From NCBI GenBank assembly GCA_018136815.1, contig CM030945.1, forward strand, positions 219,405-283,404: 64,000 nt of DNA, read 5' to 3'. Shown one piece after another: positions 40,678 to 51,407 of the stretch. The position numbers and the translations under genes are program-made. Numbering within the stretch: the first letter of the stretch is position 1; each line of letters opens with the position of its first letter. The notes beneath the pieces are model-generated. The model was not told the origin of the DNA. It did no database searches and saw only the letters and a list, made by a program, of their open reading frames with translations. The DNA comes from Isochrysis galbana (taxonomy: Eukaryota; Haptophyta; Isochrysidales; Isochrysidaceae).

Positions 40678-41790
40678 TTGGCGGGAGCTTTGAGCTTTCC
40701 CGCGAATCGGCTTCCTTGCGATTGCGATGCCGAGGCTGAAGGTGGTGGAGCCACCGCAGCATGGCAAGCTGGCAAGCGCACGGGAGGCTCGTGGGCAAGG
40801 CCGCGCGACACAGTCCCTGAGGAGCCCCCTCCGCCTAGCACGCCCGATGGCGGAGGAGGAGGCGCGTCTAGCAAGCGCAAGAAGCACTAATCTTATGATT
40901 GGTCGCCATGGAGGGGGGCCTCGCGCCCCCCCCCACTCTCTCGACTCTCCTCATGGGGGGCGAGAACCATCCACCCTCCTGCGCTGCCTCTTGGCATGCA
41001 GGGGGGACTCACCCAGACTGCCCAGACTCTCCCTGAGAGTCGGGCACAGATCGCACGCCTTGGCCCGCGTTGGCCTGCTTCTCGCTCTAACCAACCCCTC
41101 CTCCCCCTGGCCCCCCCTGATCAGGAGCCCCCAGCCAGCTCCTGTCGACCGGCAGGGGCTCGAGAGCCAGCGAGGGAGAGGCAGGAGGGGCCAGGGCCAT
41201 GCCCCAGCCTCACCTGCCCCCTGAGCTGTGCTCCCAGGCCCCTGCAGGCCTCCTGGGGACCTGAAAAGGGGCCGCAGGCGCGCGCCATGGGCCAGGGCCG
41301 CAGGGAAGAGAGGAGGAAGAGGGAAGAGGGAGGGGAGGGGGGAGTGGCAGCTCTCCCCTCCGGCGTTTACGTGTCTTCTCGCCCCGTTTGGGTAAGAGAA
41401 GACGGGGGCAACAGAACCAGGAGGGAAGGGCCGCGGCTCGCCGCGGCCACTCGCCTCGGCGAGAGAGATTAGCGCTTCTGGGCTCTCGTTCACGAGTGCC
41501 CCCCCCCCTGCGTTGTTCTTACCCGAAAGGGGTTTTCCCCCAGCGTGGACTCGAGGAGAGGACGTGCTGGGGTGCGCGGGGTCGGTGCGTGCACTGGGGG
41601 GAGGACAAATATCGAGGGGAGGGGGCAGTGCCCCCTCTCCCCGGTAGCACTCGCTGGACACTTGGCTCGTCAGGCATGGCGGGATTCCGGGACGGAAAAG
41701 TTGTGTCCACTTAGCTAGTGGGGTTGGCTAGGATATAACATTAATTATTTTAATTAGCAAGCGCAAGAAGCGGTGCACCCTGTCGCCGAA
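40678..41790 (+). pseudogene. Unknown ORF interrupted by a short retroelement
   Basis: The frame 40678-40885 (ending GGGGASSKRKK) is cut by the insertion at 40886-41754. It resumes after the duplicated 17 bp with RCTLSPNRAGIEWLPWPPW. It may be part of a transposon-related protein; no domain is recognised. Only the interruption itself is well supported. Confidence 0.35.
40886..41754 (+). mobile_element. Short retroelement family A with perfect 17-bp target duplication
   Basis: The 17-bp sequence TAGCAAGCGCAAGAAGC flanks the element at 40869-40885 and 41755-41771. The 5' end is the hairpin ACTAATC-TTAT-GATTGGT (40886-40903). The body carries GGGGCCTCGCGCCCCCC and the GGCATGCAGG and CTCCCTGAGAGTCGGGC blocks of family A. 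The 3' end is AT-rich, AACATTAATTATTTTAAT. There are no ORFs with known domains. The long variable-length duplication fits target-primed reverse transcription; lack of RT makes it non-autonomous. Confidence 0.85.
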
Positions 41791-41999
41791 CCGCGCAGGA
41801 ATCGAGTGGCTCCCGTGGCCGCCATGGTGCCGTGGTTGAGGGATAAAATGACAATTGTGAGGCCGACCGTCTAAAGTAATAGGATTAAGCCCCATTGTAC
41901 CCCATGCAACATAATTCAATCAAGGGCGCGCTTTCTCGTCTAGTTCTTGTTAGTTTCATTTTTGATCTACCGGTCCTACGGGTTTCAGTTTTGAAACGG

Positions 42000-42985
42000 A
42001 GGTAGTAGTAATATAACTGAGCATTAGTACCACTACTCTCACTAGCCCGGTACGTTAACACGACAACCCTCAGCGCACCTGCCCGTACACCCGTACACCT
42101 TGACGCGTGCTGATGCCACAGACACATACACCTATGCACCCCTTCACCCTGCTTCAAATCTCCCCCCTCGCAGGCCCCCGGCTCCCATTCGAACTCCCCA
42201 CAAGTTACAATGAGGGAAAATCCAGTGATCAGCAAGGCGAACCGACCTACGTCGGGCGACTCAAACGCACCGGGGGGGGGGGGAGGAACTCTCGTCAACA
42301 AAGGAGAACGGCCCTTACAAGCTCGCGCCGTGAGCAATCCTTGAGAAATAAATGCGACTGCGACTCGAGTAACCTGTGCCACTCTTACTTTGGGTACTCT
42401 CCTCGACCTTGAGTCACTCCCTTCTGTCTCCCTCCTGTCGCCAGCCGCCCTCTACCCGTTTGCTAACGGGGCCTGTTTCTCACCGTCACCGCACTCCATC
42501 GGGGGGGTTTGCAATCCTCTCCCTCTCTCCACTCTCACCCCGCGTCGTCCTTGTGGCGCGTCGCCATGCGCGCGCCCTGGCCTGCTCTCGGCTCTCGGAG
42601 GTCCTGTGGGGTCTCCCAGAGGGCCAGTAAGGGCAACCAAGGGGCAGTAGAGGCTGGGGCTCAGCCCCTGGCCCCCCTGCCTCTCCCACGCTCCCACGCT
42701 CGCCTCGCTGCCTCGCTGGCCATGGGAGCCGCCCAAAGGCCCCTGTATGCCTTGCGACCAGGGACAGGGGAGGAGTCAGCTCGAGGGCATGCCCAAAGCG
42801 GGCGTGGGAGTGGGGCTCGCGGCCCGCGCCCACTAGGGGTCCGGGCTGGAATGATGAGTGCCTTGCTCCTGCCAGAGGTCAGAGGGCCGTGGCTAGGGTT
42901 GATTGTACGGGCCCACCCCGGGGGGTGTCCGCGATGGAGTGAGGGGGGCGCGAGGCCCCCATTGACACCTACTTATAAAAGTAGG
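42000..42985 (-). mobile_element. Short retroelement family B, near full length
   Basis: Read on the minus strand it starts with CCTACTTTTATAAGTAGG (perfect hairpin, 42968-42985). It parallels 61,372-62,465 along its length, ending near ACTAATGCTCAGTTATATTA. About 1 kb; it has no RT. The two copies differ by small indels and many substitutions. Confidence 0.75.
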
Positions 42986-43620
42986 TTGACCCGCCACCAC
43001 CTTAAAAAAAAAGAGTGAGTGAGGAGTGAGAGTGACCAGGCTACATAAGGGAGGTAGGTTGAATGAAAGAGGGTTGCGGCGCTGCGGCGCTGCGGCGGGT
43101 GCTGGGTGCTCGCTCGCGATTGGTCCAACATGAGCGCTCCGTTGGTCGTTGGTCGCGCGTCGAGTCGCGAGATGTTGTAGATTGGTTATTTGGTTCGTTG
43201 ATCGTTGATTCGTTCGTTATCGTTGGTGAATGCTTGGCGGTCGGCGGTCGGTGCGTTCGTCGTTCGTTCGAGGGGACCAAGCAGATAGATAATAGATTGC
43301 CGGGCGATACTCGAGAAAATCGTGTGAATGACCTGAGGAGACCTGGTGGCGGGCGGGCGGGCGGGCGGGCGGGCGGGCGGGCGGGCGGGCGGGCGGGCGG
43401 GCGAGGAAGAAAGAGAGAGAGGGCGAATGAGGTGCGAGCGAGCGACGGCGGACTTTCCGGCACAAGTGCACGTATGAACACGTGGGGATGAGACGTGTAA
43501 TGCTCTCCATAAGCGTTAGAAATGATCTTCGGTCGCGCCAGCTCGCTCGTCCGCGTTTTGGTTGGCCTCCTCCTCTTCTCTAATCTTCTCCCTTTAGGAG
43601 GGGATTGAATCTCAGGGGAT
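42986..43620. other. Intergenic DNA with (GGGC)n
   Basis: About 14 GGGC units lie at 43,346-43,402. TTGGTCGTTGGTCG and CGTTGATTCGTTCGTT repeats lie nearby. No gene is recognised. Confidence 0.6.
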
Positions 43621-45489
43621 CCTCCCAGTCCCACGTGAGACGCCGGCTCGACAAGCTCTCGCAGTGGCCCGTTTGGGGCCACCAGCGAGCGATGGGGTCC
43701 GAGCGGACAGTCGTCGTCGCCAAGCTCGTCGTGCGGCCTGCAGACGTGCACACCGTCAATAGCGCCCAGTGAGGGCTTGCTCGGAAGTAGAGGGCGTGCT
43801 CAATGGTCGGTTTGGGGTAGAAACGGAGTGTTCGAGGGCGGATTCGGCGCGCCCTAAGCCTGCTAGCTGAGCTTACGCTTCCTGTGCCCGTGCTGCGTTT
43901 CACGCAGCGGATCTGAGAGCAGACTTGATCTCTGCTCCACCTGCACACCGATGATCAATCTGACGCCGTATCCTTGATATCTTCTCCTCGTGTGCTGCAG
44001 GTTTTCGAGGATATGGAAGCGCCGAGCTGAACGGGCAGCAAGCGAAAGCGTGAGGCCACTCCTGCCTCGACAGAAGGTGCGCGACACCCAAGCCTCCCTG
44101 CCCACGGGAAAGAATCTCTTTTGCTCGGTAAAATCATATGCCGACCTGCATCCCCCGATTGTGTAGTATCTTCACGAGTCAAGGCATCGGCACGCAGTGA
44201 ATCGTCAGCGAGGAAATAAGGGCCGATTCGTGAATCATTCCAAAAGCACCGAGACCAATCAGACGTTGGAGGCAGGCGAGAATGATTTTGTCGACCTTGA
44301 CTTCATAGATTGCATCAGCGACGACAGCACGACACCCGGCGGCGGGACTCATGTTCAGCATGATAATGACTGCGGAGACGATGGCGTCGCCTGAGAATGC
44401 CAAGGCTGGTCATCACGCTCATTGAGCATGCGGCATCTGATGAGCTCTGCCGGAGACCTCACCTCATTACAACGGTTGCGCCAGCTCTAGCTAGGCTCGC
44501 GTGCCGCATTCACCAGCGCAGCGTGTGCAGCAGGCTAGGCAGGTTTCTATGAGCGCATTCTTGATGGTTGAGTTTCCGAGACTCCTTTTCGATGTGCTCA
44601 TCATAATCTATGGCTACAGCTGCTCGGCTTCTTTATTGATTGGGTACTTGCGGGTGCTTGTGCAAAAGGTTGGTGGATCCGCTAATTTGGTTACGGCCTG
44701 TGCTGCTGGCTTCGCGCAAGAGATTTTGAGCTTCTGGTGCAAGACATTTGGGCTCGGCTGCTGGTAGCGGTACCGGTAGGCGAGGGCGATTGCGATTGCG
44801 GGGCGCATTTGGGTTTGGGATCTAGTGCTATGGTAGCTGCATGGAGCATGTGCGCGTAGTGCTAAAGAGTGGGTGGTGCAGAATTTGGTATGCGAGCTGA
44901 ATGTGAGGTTGACTCATGAATCATAAATAATAAATGCAGCTGCAAAGTTTCAGAACAAATAAGTATTTTTCATCCCGCACATGCGACCCGCCTGAACCCC
45001 AGCCTTGCCCCGCCTCCCTTTCTAAGGCTATGGGTGGTGCGTGGTGCGTAGTACCTCCCCTCAGAAGTGTAATCATCGATTATTCCCCCCTCCCTCCTCG
45101 TCACTGAGCAGACAGCCCGTTTCCTCCCCGCAAACCCGATGAAAACCTGACAGAACAAACCCAAACCTGAGGAGGGGGTTCAGACGAAACCGATCCGTCC
45201 CCCCCCCCCCCCCCCTCTCCTCTGAGTTCGTTCTACTTTCTCGCTCTCTCCCCTTGCCACTTGCCACTGTAGTGCACGCGCCTGCGAGCCCTGCTCAGCT
45301 CAGGGCCACGCGGCCCTGCAGTAGGAGGTGGTGCTCCTTCGAAAGCTAGTGGACCATCGAATGATCATGGTCGTTTACGCGGCGGGTATTTGGTTTCTAC
45401 TTCTATTGCCCTTTAGTTTAATTAAAGTATACCGTTTTATGTTTAATAGTACTGCCTCCGTTCCAAAACTCAAGATTTTTTTCGTTTTA
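43621..45489. other. 1.9 kb without a recognised gene
   Basis: Two small frames have hydrophobic stretches: 44,179-44,403 (-) and 44,501-44,767 (+, with LLFDVLIIIYGYSCSASLLI). Neither has a family resemblance. A C-run is at 45,199. At 45,450 CTGCCTCCGTTCCAAAACTC resembles the ends of Stowaway-type MITEs. Confidence 0.4.
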
Positions 45490-45795
45490 CATTTATATAA
45501 AAAATCTTCTTAAAGATCCCCGCTACACGTGCGGCTTGCGGCAGCGTGCTTATGTACCTCCCTACTACCCAACCTTTACCCCTAACAACCCCCTCCCCCT
45601 TCCCCAGTTCCCTCTTTAGCGGAGAAGCTGGTTCCAGGGAGGCCGCGCGCGCTGCTTCGGCCGGGAGTTGGGGAGAAGGGGGTGGGAGACTGTGGCTCAT
45701 CCCTTGATCTAGTTTCGACTCGGGTTTCCCTCATTTATATAACGTACGATCTTTATTGATTTCCGCTGTGGTTTCTATTAAGAGGTTTAGCTACC
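45490..45795 (-). repeat. LINE 3'-UTR, family V copy 1
   Basis: Follows the ORF2 tail on the minus strand. It shares CGAAGCAGCGCGCGCGGCCT with 52,617-52,885 and ends TTTAAGAAGATTTTTTATAT. Confidence 0.7.
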
Positions 45796-46072
45796 CTAGG
45801 TGATGTTCCGTATGTCAAGGCCTCTCGCCGCCTGCAAGAGGTCTTCTGATGTTCCCAGGTTGAAATCCTTGTCTATAGTGTACAAAGGGCTTATCATTTT
45901 CCGAATATGTTTGTTGCTCGGGGCGTGTAGCCCCATGTTCTCGCGTTGTTTTTTAAGCCTTTGAAAGAACCCGACCTTCGCCGTTACTAATAGCTAATAG
46001 GTGGTATCTCGTAAGGATCGCTTTTAAGATTGACCTAACGGACCTACCGTCCGCGTTGCCGTACTGAATATT
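45796..46072 (-). pseudogene. LINE ORF2 C-terminal tail fused to module C
   Basis: On the minus strand the frame from module C continues directly into NIQYGNADGRSVRSILKAIL, matching NVHYGNAEARSTKAILRAVF at 52.2 kb. A frameshift within ATTAGCTATTAGT follows. The rest (MISPLYTIDKDFNLG, then LDIRNIT, stop at 45796) is in another frame. Everything between the ORF start and the last 100 residues is deleted. Confidence 0.75.
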
Positions 46073-46574
46073 TGACGAATTGGGATGGCCCATAGGGCCT
46101 GAGGGCAATGAGGAAGGGGCGAAGCCGGCGGCAGGCGCGGCGAGGGAGACCACTTCGGAGGTGCTGACGGGCTGAGGCCCGTCAGCAGAGGAAGGCGGGC
46201 AGGCGGGCTTGAGCGAGGGCGAGGACGGCGGCGAGAGCGACATCGAACGAGTGGCGAGAGGCGAGGGTGAGTGTGAGGAGGGCTGTGATGGCAGGGGCTG
46301 GCGAGGCGAGGCGAGTTTGTAGGGTATGAGTGTTACGAGAGCGAGAGCGACGAGAGCGAGAGCGACGGATGACGACTGACGACAGGACGACGGACAACGG
46401 ACACCCAGGAAAACACTCCGACTCTCGCCCCACGACTTTCTCACATAACTCGACTGAAATCAAACCCAAACACTCCGGCCAGACGACGACGGACGACGAT
46501 CAGAAGGCGATCTGTCGGCGATCCCGTCTGGAAGGGGAATCGGCACCATAACGGAAACGAGAGGCAATCCTGCC
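46073..46574 (-). mobile_element. Retroelement 5' module C, copy 2
   Basis: Same unit as 19,265-19,765, inverted. Here it is joined at AATTCGTCA straight to the LINE ORF2 tail, which shows that module C is the 5' end of a LINE. Confidence 0.78.
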
Positions 46575-46921
46575 GCACAGGATTCCAAGAGACTTATCGA
46601 ATAAGACGAGAGAGATGCGGTGTGCCTAAGGGGGAGATGCGAAGAGATTGCAAATTAAACATGATTGCAATCACTGAAGTAGATAGAGAAGCGCGGGGAA
46701 GATAGCGAATTAAACCTATTTGCGAGGCGCCTCGGATGAAGAAAGGTGGGGAAACTTCCCTTCTCTTCGAGAGTAAGAGAGAGGGCGCTCCACAACCCAA
46801 GATCTAATGCGTCCAAGCGAAGCTTTTGACCGAGGACGAGAACGAGAGAATTATAACGATAAATACCGAACGACGAAGAGAAGTCTAACGAGCGTCGATT
46901 CGCGAATGCGACACCCCCCTG
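46575..46921. other. No gene recognised
   Basis: AT-richer DNA with GAGAGAGGG and AATTATAACG phrases. There are only short frames. Confidence 0.4.
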
Positions 46922-48046
46922 CTAGGATCGAGCGTCCCGCGAGGAAAGAAGAGAACCTAACGGATATCGGAGAGCTCCGAACAAGCCACGAGAAAGGCAG
47001 AAGAGCAATCCTGAACGAGACCGAATGAGCGAAGAGCGAAGAGCGAATAAATCCGAAGAGCGAATGAAACAATAAATCCGAAGAGCGAATGAAACAATAA
47101 ATCCGAATGGAGAGAGAGCCGCGCGCCAAACGTCGAACCAAGACGGAAGACGTGATGAGCGACGCACCGAGAAGTTACTAGTTACGAACAATCGAGGACC
47201 GATGAGAACGCGGAACGACGAGAATCGAGAATCGAGAACGAGATCTTCATCTGACGAGTCCGTCGCGCGCCGTTTCCCGCGCGTTCGAGGGACCCTAGAT
47301 CCAGACGTGGAAAACTCCGCGGCACTAGCAGCACCACTCCGCCGTGGCGCACTTTCTTCGGGCCGGCGACCACCCCTGGTTGGCCGCCCACGACGCTCTG
47401 CTGCAGGAAGGTGCGTGTCAGGGATCTCGTCAGGCATGGGATAGTTGCTGTTAACTTCGCTGAGGGCGCGGAGTGTGTCGACTGTGAGAATAGAGGACGT
47501 GGCGTCGAATTTCACGTTGAAAACGATCATGGAAGCGCGAGAAATGCAGGCCTTCTTCAGCTTGGTTCTGCCACCTTCCTGCTCCTTCGTGAGGGCGAAT
47601 GAGCCCCAGAGGCCCCCGGCCACCTCTGCTGCCCCGGCAGCATCCGGGCCGTTCGTCGCTGCAGCACTCTCGCAAGCTGCACCACTCCCGCAACACTGGG
47701 AATGCGTGACGCTAAGCCTTCGCCTTCTGAAGGAGCCCAGCCGGAGAGCGCCTGACTCACCATTGGTTGCCAAATCTGCGACACCACTGACTTCGGGCGC
47801 TCGACTGGCGACCTCTACGGCCTCAGCAGCATCCTCGCAGTTTGCCGCTGCAGCACTCCAGCAACCCCGGGAGTGCGCAACGCTACCCCTTCGCCGTCTG
47901 AAGGAGCCTAGGCCCGAGACATGACCATTAATGCAAGCCGGGGCGCTCAGATGACCCGCCCGCCCGCCCCCGGGCTCTGCCGGGGTCTCTGCAGGGCCTG
48001 CTGGGACATCTTCACCTGCGTCTTCACCTGCGTCGGCGTGCGGCAT
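46922..48046 (-). CDS. Hypothetical protein, partly repeat-derived
   Basis: A 374-aa ORF from the ATG at 48046. The first 35 residues come from dispersed repeat F. Two copies of a GSFRRRR(G/L)SV motif with a following Cys/Ala-rich stretch come next. Then comes a more normal segment (KKACISRASMIVFNVKFDAT, LRALSEVNSNYPMPDEIPDT), an Arg-rich region with DSSDEDLVLD, and a hydrophobic tail in repetitive DNA. It could be a retroelement ORF1; no domain is recognised. Confidence 0.35.
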   Translation of the reverse strand: MPHADAGEDAGEDVPAGPAETPAEPGGGRAGHLSAPACINGHVSGLGSFRRRRGSVAHSRGCWSAAAANCEDAAEAVEVASRAPEVSGVADLATNGESGALRLGSFRRRRLSVTHSQCCGSGAACESAAATNGPDAAGAAEVAGGLWGSFALTKEQEGGRTKLKKACISRASMIVFNVKFDATSSILTVDTLRALSEVNSNYPMPDEIPDTHLPAAERRGRPTRGGRRPEESAPRRSGAASAAEFSTSGSRVPRTRGKRRATDSSDEDLVLDSRFSSFRVLIGPRLFVTSNFSVRRSSRLPSWFDVWRAALSPFGFIVSFALRIYCFIRSSDLFALRSSLIRSRSGLLFCLSRGLFGALRYPLGSLLSSRDARS

Positions 48047-48115
48047 CGGCCAGCGGCTCAGTGCAGCCGCCGATATTCCCAGTTGTAATTATTTTTTATT
48101 CGTAGCCCGTAGGCT
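47935..48115 (-). repeat. Dispersed repeat F, copy 2
   Basis: Core CCCGGGCTCTGCCGGGGTCT then CATCTTCACCTGCGTCTTC. It ends with GATATTCCCAGTTGTAATTA, mirrored at the start of copy 3 (62,530). Confidence 0.7.
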
Positions 48116-48127
48116 TTCCCTATGGGA

Positions 48128-48428
48128 GGTGTCTCTTGGACGGCTTGACCCTCTGGGCGGTTGGCCATTGGGGACTGGGAGGACTTACGTGGGTGGTGGG
48201 CCTCGGAGGCCATGGTGACCAGCTGTGGCGCAAGGTTGTTTGGGGGTGGCACGGGCCATGCGGCGGCTCGGTCCGTCCGCACTTGATGGCGGTCGCGGTC
48301 GGGGCGCCCTCTCATGGGCGCATCGGTGTCGCGGCACCGACCATGGGCCGATCGTCCATCGCGGCGGGGTGGGCGGCAGGGGAGGAGGGGATAGGCGCGC
48401 GCTCCATGACCCTATCAATTAACTGATA
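48128..48428 (-). mobile_element. LINE 5' end with hairpin (family of 13.2 and 61.2 kb)
   Basis: Read on the minus strand: hairpin TATCAGTTAATTGATA (48413-48428), GGGTCATGGAGCGCGC, and a short ORF from 48407 (MERAPIPSSPAAHPA) that stops after about 30 codons. The start peptide matches the other copies. Confidence 0.65.
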
Positions 48429-48997
48429 CTAGTACTTGATTAGCTGCAGCTGCGGCAAAAAGAAAGGCTTTACCGCATCCGCATGCTGCTGCACTTCATT
48501 TATGTAGTTGTGGTACGGCAAATATGAAGCAATTGCTCCATGTATTGGACATTAGGATGCAATGCACATTGCACATGACGTAACCGCCAAACCCCTGCTC
48601 CAGTACCTATGCACGCATAGTCCCAGCGTCCTCAAACAGGAAGAAGTGAAAGGCCTAGTGGCTCTTGTTCACCTTAGTAGGGCGGAGGAAACGACGTCTC
48701 TTACGGGTAACGTCGCAGTGTCGTTCGAATGGATAGATAATCTTTGGCGATAGAGCGGGGAAATGGGCGGGGTGTCATAGTCAAGGAAAGAATGCCACCC
48801 TAAAGACCAGTACCGCCTCGGCTGCAAGGTGGAACAAGGCAAGGTTGGCTGTAGAGAAGACACATCAGCAAAAATGCGCTGCGAGATGGCGACGCTGAGA
48901 GGCCAGACGATGCGTATCTTCTTCGCCTCCTGGAATGCTCACGTAGACGCGACCTAACGAGCCTGGCTTGGGGTCGGCGAGCCCAGCCCCGATGCAC
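48429..48997. other. No gene recognised
   Basis: A 63-aa plus-strand frame (48,562-48,753) is the longest; it has no known domain. The region probably includes the 3' UTR of the PQ-loop gene. Confidence 0.4.
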
Positions 48998-49789
48998 TCA
49001 GGAACCCCATGCCAATACTTGCCCGAGTAAGGTGAGGTTCAGTATCGTCCCAGTCCCAAACTGTAGCAGCAGCAACCGGTCGCCGTTAGCGAGCTGGAAG
49101 GTTGTGTACAAGCGGATTGTGTTTCCTATAACGCCGAGGATGGCGGTAATGCTAGACCAGCCCCCAGATGAGTGGGTGACGAAATTACGCATGATTTGCG
49201 GTAATAGGGAGGTCGAGAGCAAACATGTTGCGAGTGGCACGCAAAGTTTGGCGGCGGGCATCGGCATGGTGCGGAGCGCAGCGACGAGCGCGACTCCAAA
49301 GGCGAGCGCGCCCGCGCAGACGCTGACGGGACTGACACCGGAATAGAGACGCATGAGGCAGTTGATCGTGAGCGACTGCGCCATCAGGCAGATGTACTCG
49401 ACGTATGTGGAGAGCGCATACCCCGACCTGACTGGGTAGGTCATGAAGGCTGCGTAGCCGACGATCTGCATACCCCAGGTGATCTGCGAAAAGCCTGCAA
49501 CCGAGCGTGTCGAGATGATGCGCATGATGATGGGCACGAACATGCCGAGCGCGCCCAGCGACATGGCGTAGCCCAGAGCGCGAGAGAGTGGCTTTGCCTC
49601 AACGGGCGGGTCAGTGGTGCCTTCCGGCTGCTCCTTCAGGCATTGGCAGGCTTCTTTCGCAGCGAGGAGGAGCGTGGAAGGTCCCCTTGGCGATGGCACC
49701 GCGAGCCTGCGCGTCAGAGGCGACGTCAGCGCCGCTGTGCCCGCACAGAGCAGCAGCAGCAGCAGCGTCGGCAGTGGCCGCGGCGACAT
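48998..49789 (-). CDS. PQ-loop membrane protein, MPDU1/SWEET-like superfamily, with a targeting presequence
   Basis: A single-exon ORF of 263 aa from the ATG at 49789 (an earlier in-frame TTG is not used). Residues 1-22 form a classic signal peptide (PTLLLLLLCAGTAA). A Ser/Arg/Pro-rich stretch follows (about 23-45) that could be a transit peptide. Two PQ-loop units follow. The first (MFVPIIMRIISTRSVAGFSQ) has lost the PQ pair; the second (LLPQIMRNFVTHSSGGWSSI) keeps it. About seven hydrophobic helices fit the family. The closest pattern is MPDU1 (lipid-linked sugar use). The substrate is not deducible. A signal plus transit presequence would fit an alga with a secondary plastid; an ER location is equally possible. 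Confidence 0.75.
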   Translation of the reverse strand: MSPRPLPTLLLLLLCAGTAALTSPLTRRLAVPSPRGPSTLLLAAKEACQCLKEQPEGTTDPPVEAKPLSRALGYAMSLGALGMFVPIIMRIISTRSVAGFSQITWGMQIVGYAAFMTYPVRSGYALSTYVEYICLMAQSLTINCLMRLYSGVSPVSVCAGALAFGVALVAALRTMPMPAAKLCVPLATCLLSTSLLPQIMRNFVTHSSGGWSSITAILGVIGNTIRLYTTFQLANGDRLLLLQFGTGTILNLTLLGQVLAWGS

Positions 49790-49989
49790 CCGCGTGATGG
49801 AGCGATCCCCCAAAGCCCTTATGTATTAGCTCTATGTACTCTATGAATAATATAAGTCACTCCTATGTCGAGATTTCTTACCGTTTACCGTTACAACGGG
49901 CCCGGGGTCGAGGACTTCGGGACTCCGCGGGTGAGGGTGGATCGTGGTATCGTGTACATGTAAACACATGAACGGCTCCGTCTGCTGCT

Positions 49990-50470
49990 CGCCGCCCTTG
50001 CTCACGTGTTAACTCTTTACTGCCGGCTTGAAGCGCCAATTTTGGCGCTTCGGATCCGTCATTTTCTGCAGGTGCCCAAGGGATTACGCCTGTGTAAGAG
50101 GGATAAGCGCTGCGATGAGGGAAAGCTTGCCAATCGGTATTTTCCCCCGAATCGCCCCCCCCCCCCCCCCCCCCCTTCAAATGGTTCAACAAGTTCATGA
50201 CGAAGCAGTTCCGCGAGGGGTTGGTGGTCAACACCAACAAGTACAAGGGCTGGCTGGCTGCCACGGGCCGAGACACATACGCCAACACGAGGCGATTTGC
50301 ACTCGTTGACATCGACTTCTTCTTCGCCATGCTCTTCCTCAACGGTCTGCATCCTGTCCCTGCCTATCGGCAAGTCCACTCCACTTCGTGGTCGAGAAAG
50401 GGCTGTCGTGCTGCGGATCTACTTCCTCGAGATAGATGGACGGAGATGCGCGCGCTCTTCCACATCTCGG
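49990..50470 (+). mobile_element. Truncated piggyBac element, 5' end
   Basis: TTAA at 50009-50012 is followed by a perfect 10-bp hairpin, GAAGCGCCAA/TTGGCGCTTC (50030-50051). This matches the stem GAAGCACC/GGTGCTTC of the intact element with one compensated position. A C-run and a transposase fragment follow. It is cut at 50,470 by family-B DNA. Confidence 0.7.
50176..50470 (+). pseudogene. piggyBac transposase fragment
   Basis: The frame FKWFNKFMTKQFREGL, NTNKYKGWLAATGRD and DIDFFFAMLFLNGLHPVPAY, ending RALFHIS, aligns with residues about 240-340 of the intact transposase at 2.6 kb. The catalytic Asp residues and the C-terminus are missing. No ATG of its own is needed; it is a relic of a different subfamily. 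Confidence 0.85.
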
Positions 50471-50803
50471 CGCTCAGAGGCAGAGGGCCAGCAAGGGCAG
50501 CTCAGGGGGCAGTGGAGGCTGGGGCTCAGCCCCTGGCCCCCCATGCCTCTCCCTCGCTCGCCTCGCTGGCCTTGGGTGCCGCCCCGAGTCCCCTGTCTGC
50601 CTGGCGACCAGGGATGGGGGGGGGGAGTCAGTACGAGAGCTGGCCCATGCGGGCCTGGGAGTGCGGCTCGCGGCCCGCGCCCACTAGGGGTCTTGGCCAG
50701 AATGATGATTGCCCAGCCCCTGCCAGAGGGCAGGGGCTGAGGTTGAATGTACGGGCCCACCCCGGGGGGTGTCCGCGATGGAGAGAGGGGGGCGCGAGGC
50801 TCC
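50471..50803 (-). mobile_element. Short retroelement family B fragment
   Basis: Matches 42,620-42,950 in the same plus-strand orientation, including GGCCCGCGCCCACTAGGGGT and GGTGTCCGCGATGGAG. Both ends are lost. Confidence 0.65.
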
Positions 50804-51407
50804 GCGGAAATAAACCCACGGACCATAATAGCAGGAGATTTCAACTGCGTCGAGAATGTTCACAGGGACACTAAGACGACCCGGGGAGCTGGGGCATACA
50901 CTAACATCGGGGGTAGATCCCTAACCAGAGCGTTGGCCGCACACGGAGTCACGGATGTCCAACTTATCGTCAATCCGCGTCTATCAGAGGTTTACACGAG
51001 ATGCGGCCACCAAACGTACACCAGAATAGATAGAATCTACGCCGCGGCATACCACTCGGCTTGGAGATGGCAAAAGTCGTATGTCGACCTGCACTTATTT
51101 ACGGGAGGACTTTAAACATGTACTTCATAGACGGATCGCAACGGCCAACAGATTCGCTGGCGACCCAACCTGCCGCTTCTGTGGGGAAGCCCCCGAGTCG
51201 TCCACACACCTAGCGCGCTGTCGTGCGACGGAACAAATTTTCACATACATCGAGCAACTTTTCAAAACGCGAAACACATTGCAACACGTGACGGCACAGC
51301 GGTTGTTCTGCTACCAGGTCGACAGACCGCACCCCTCCTCGGGATATCTAGGAATCTTGGCATGGAGATACATACTGACGGATTTCTACAACGTGCACTA
51401 CGGCAAC

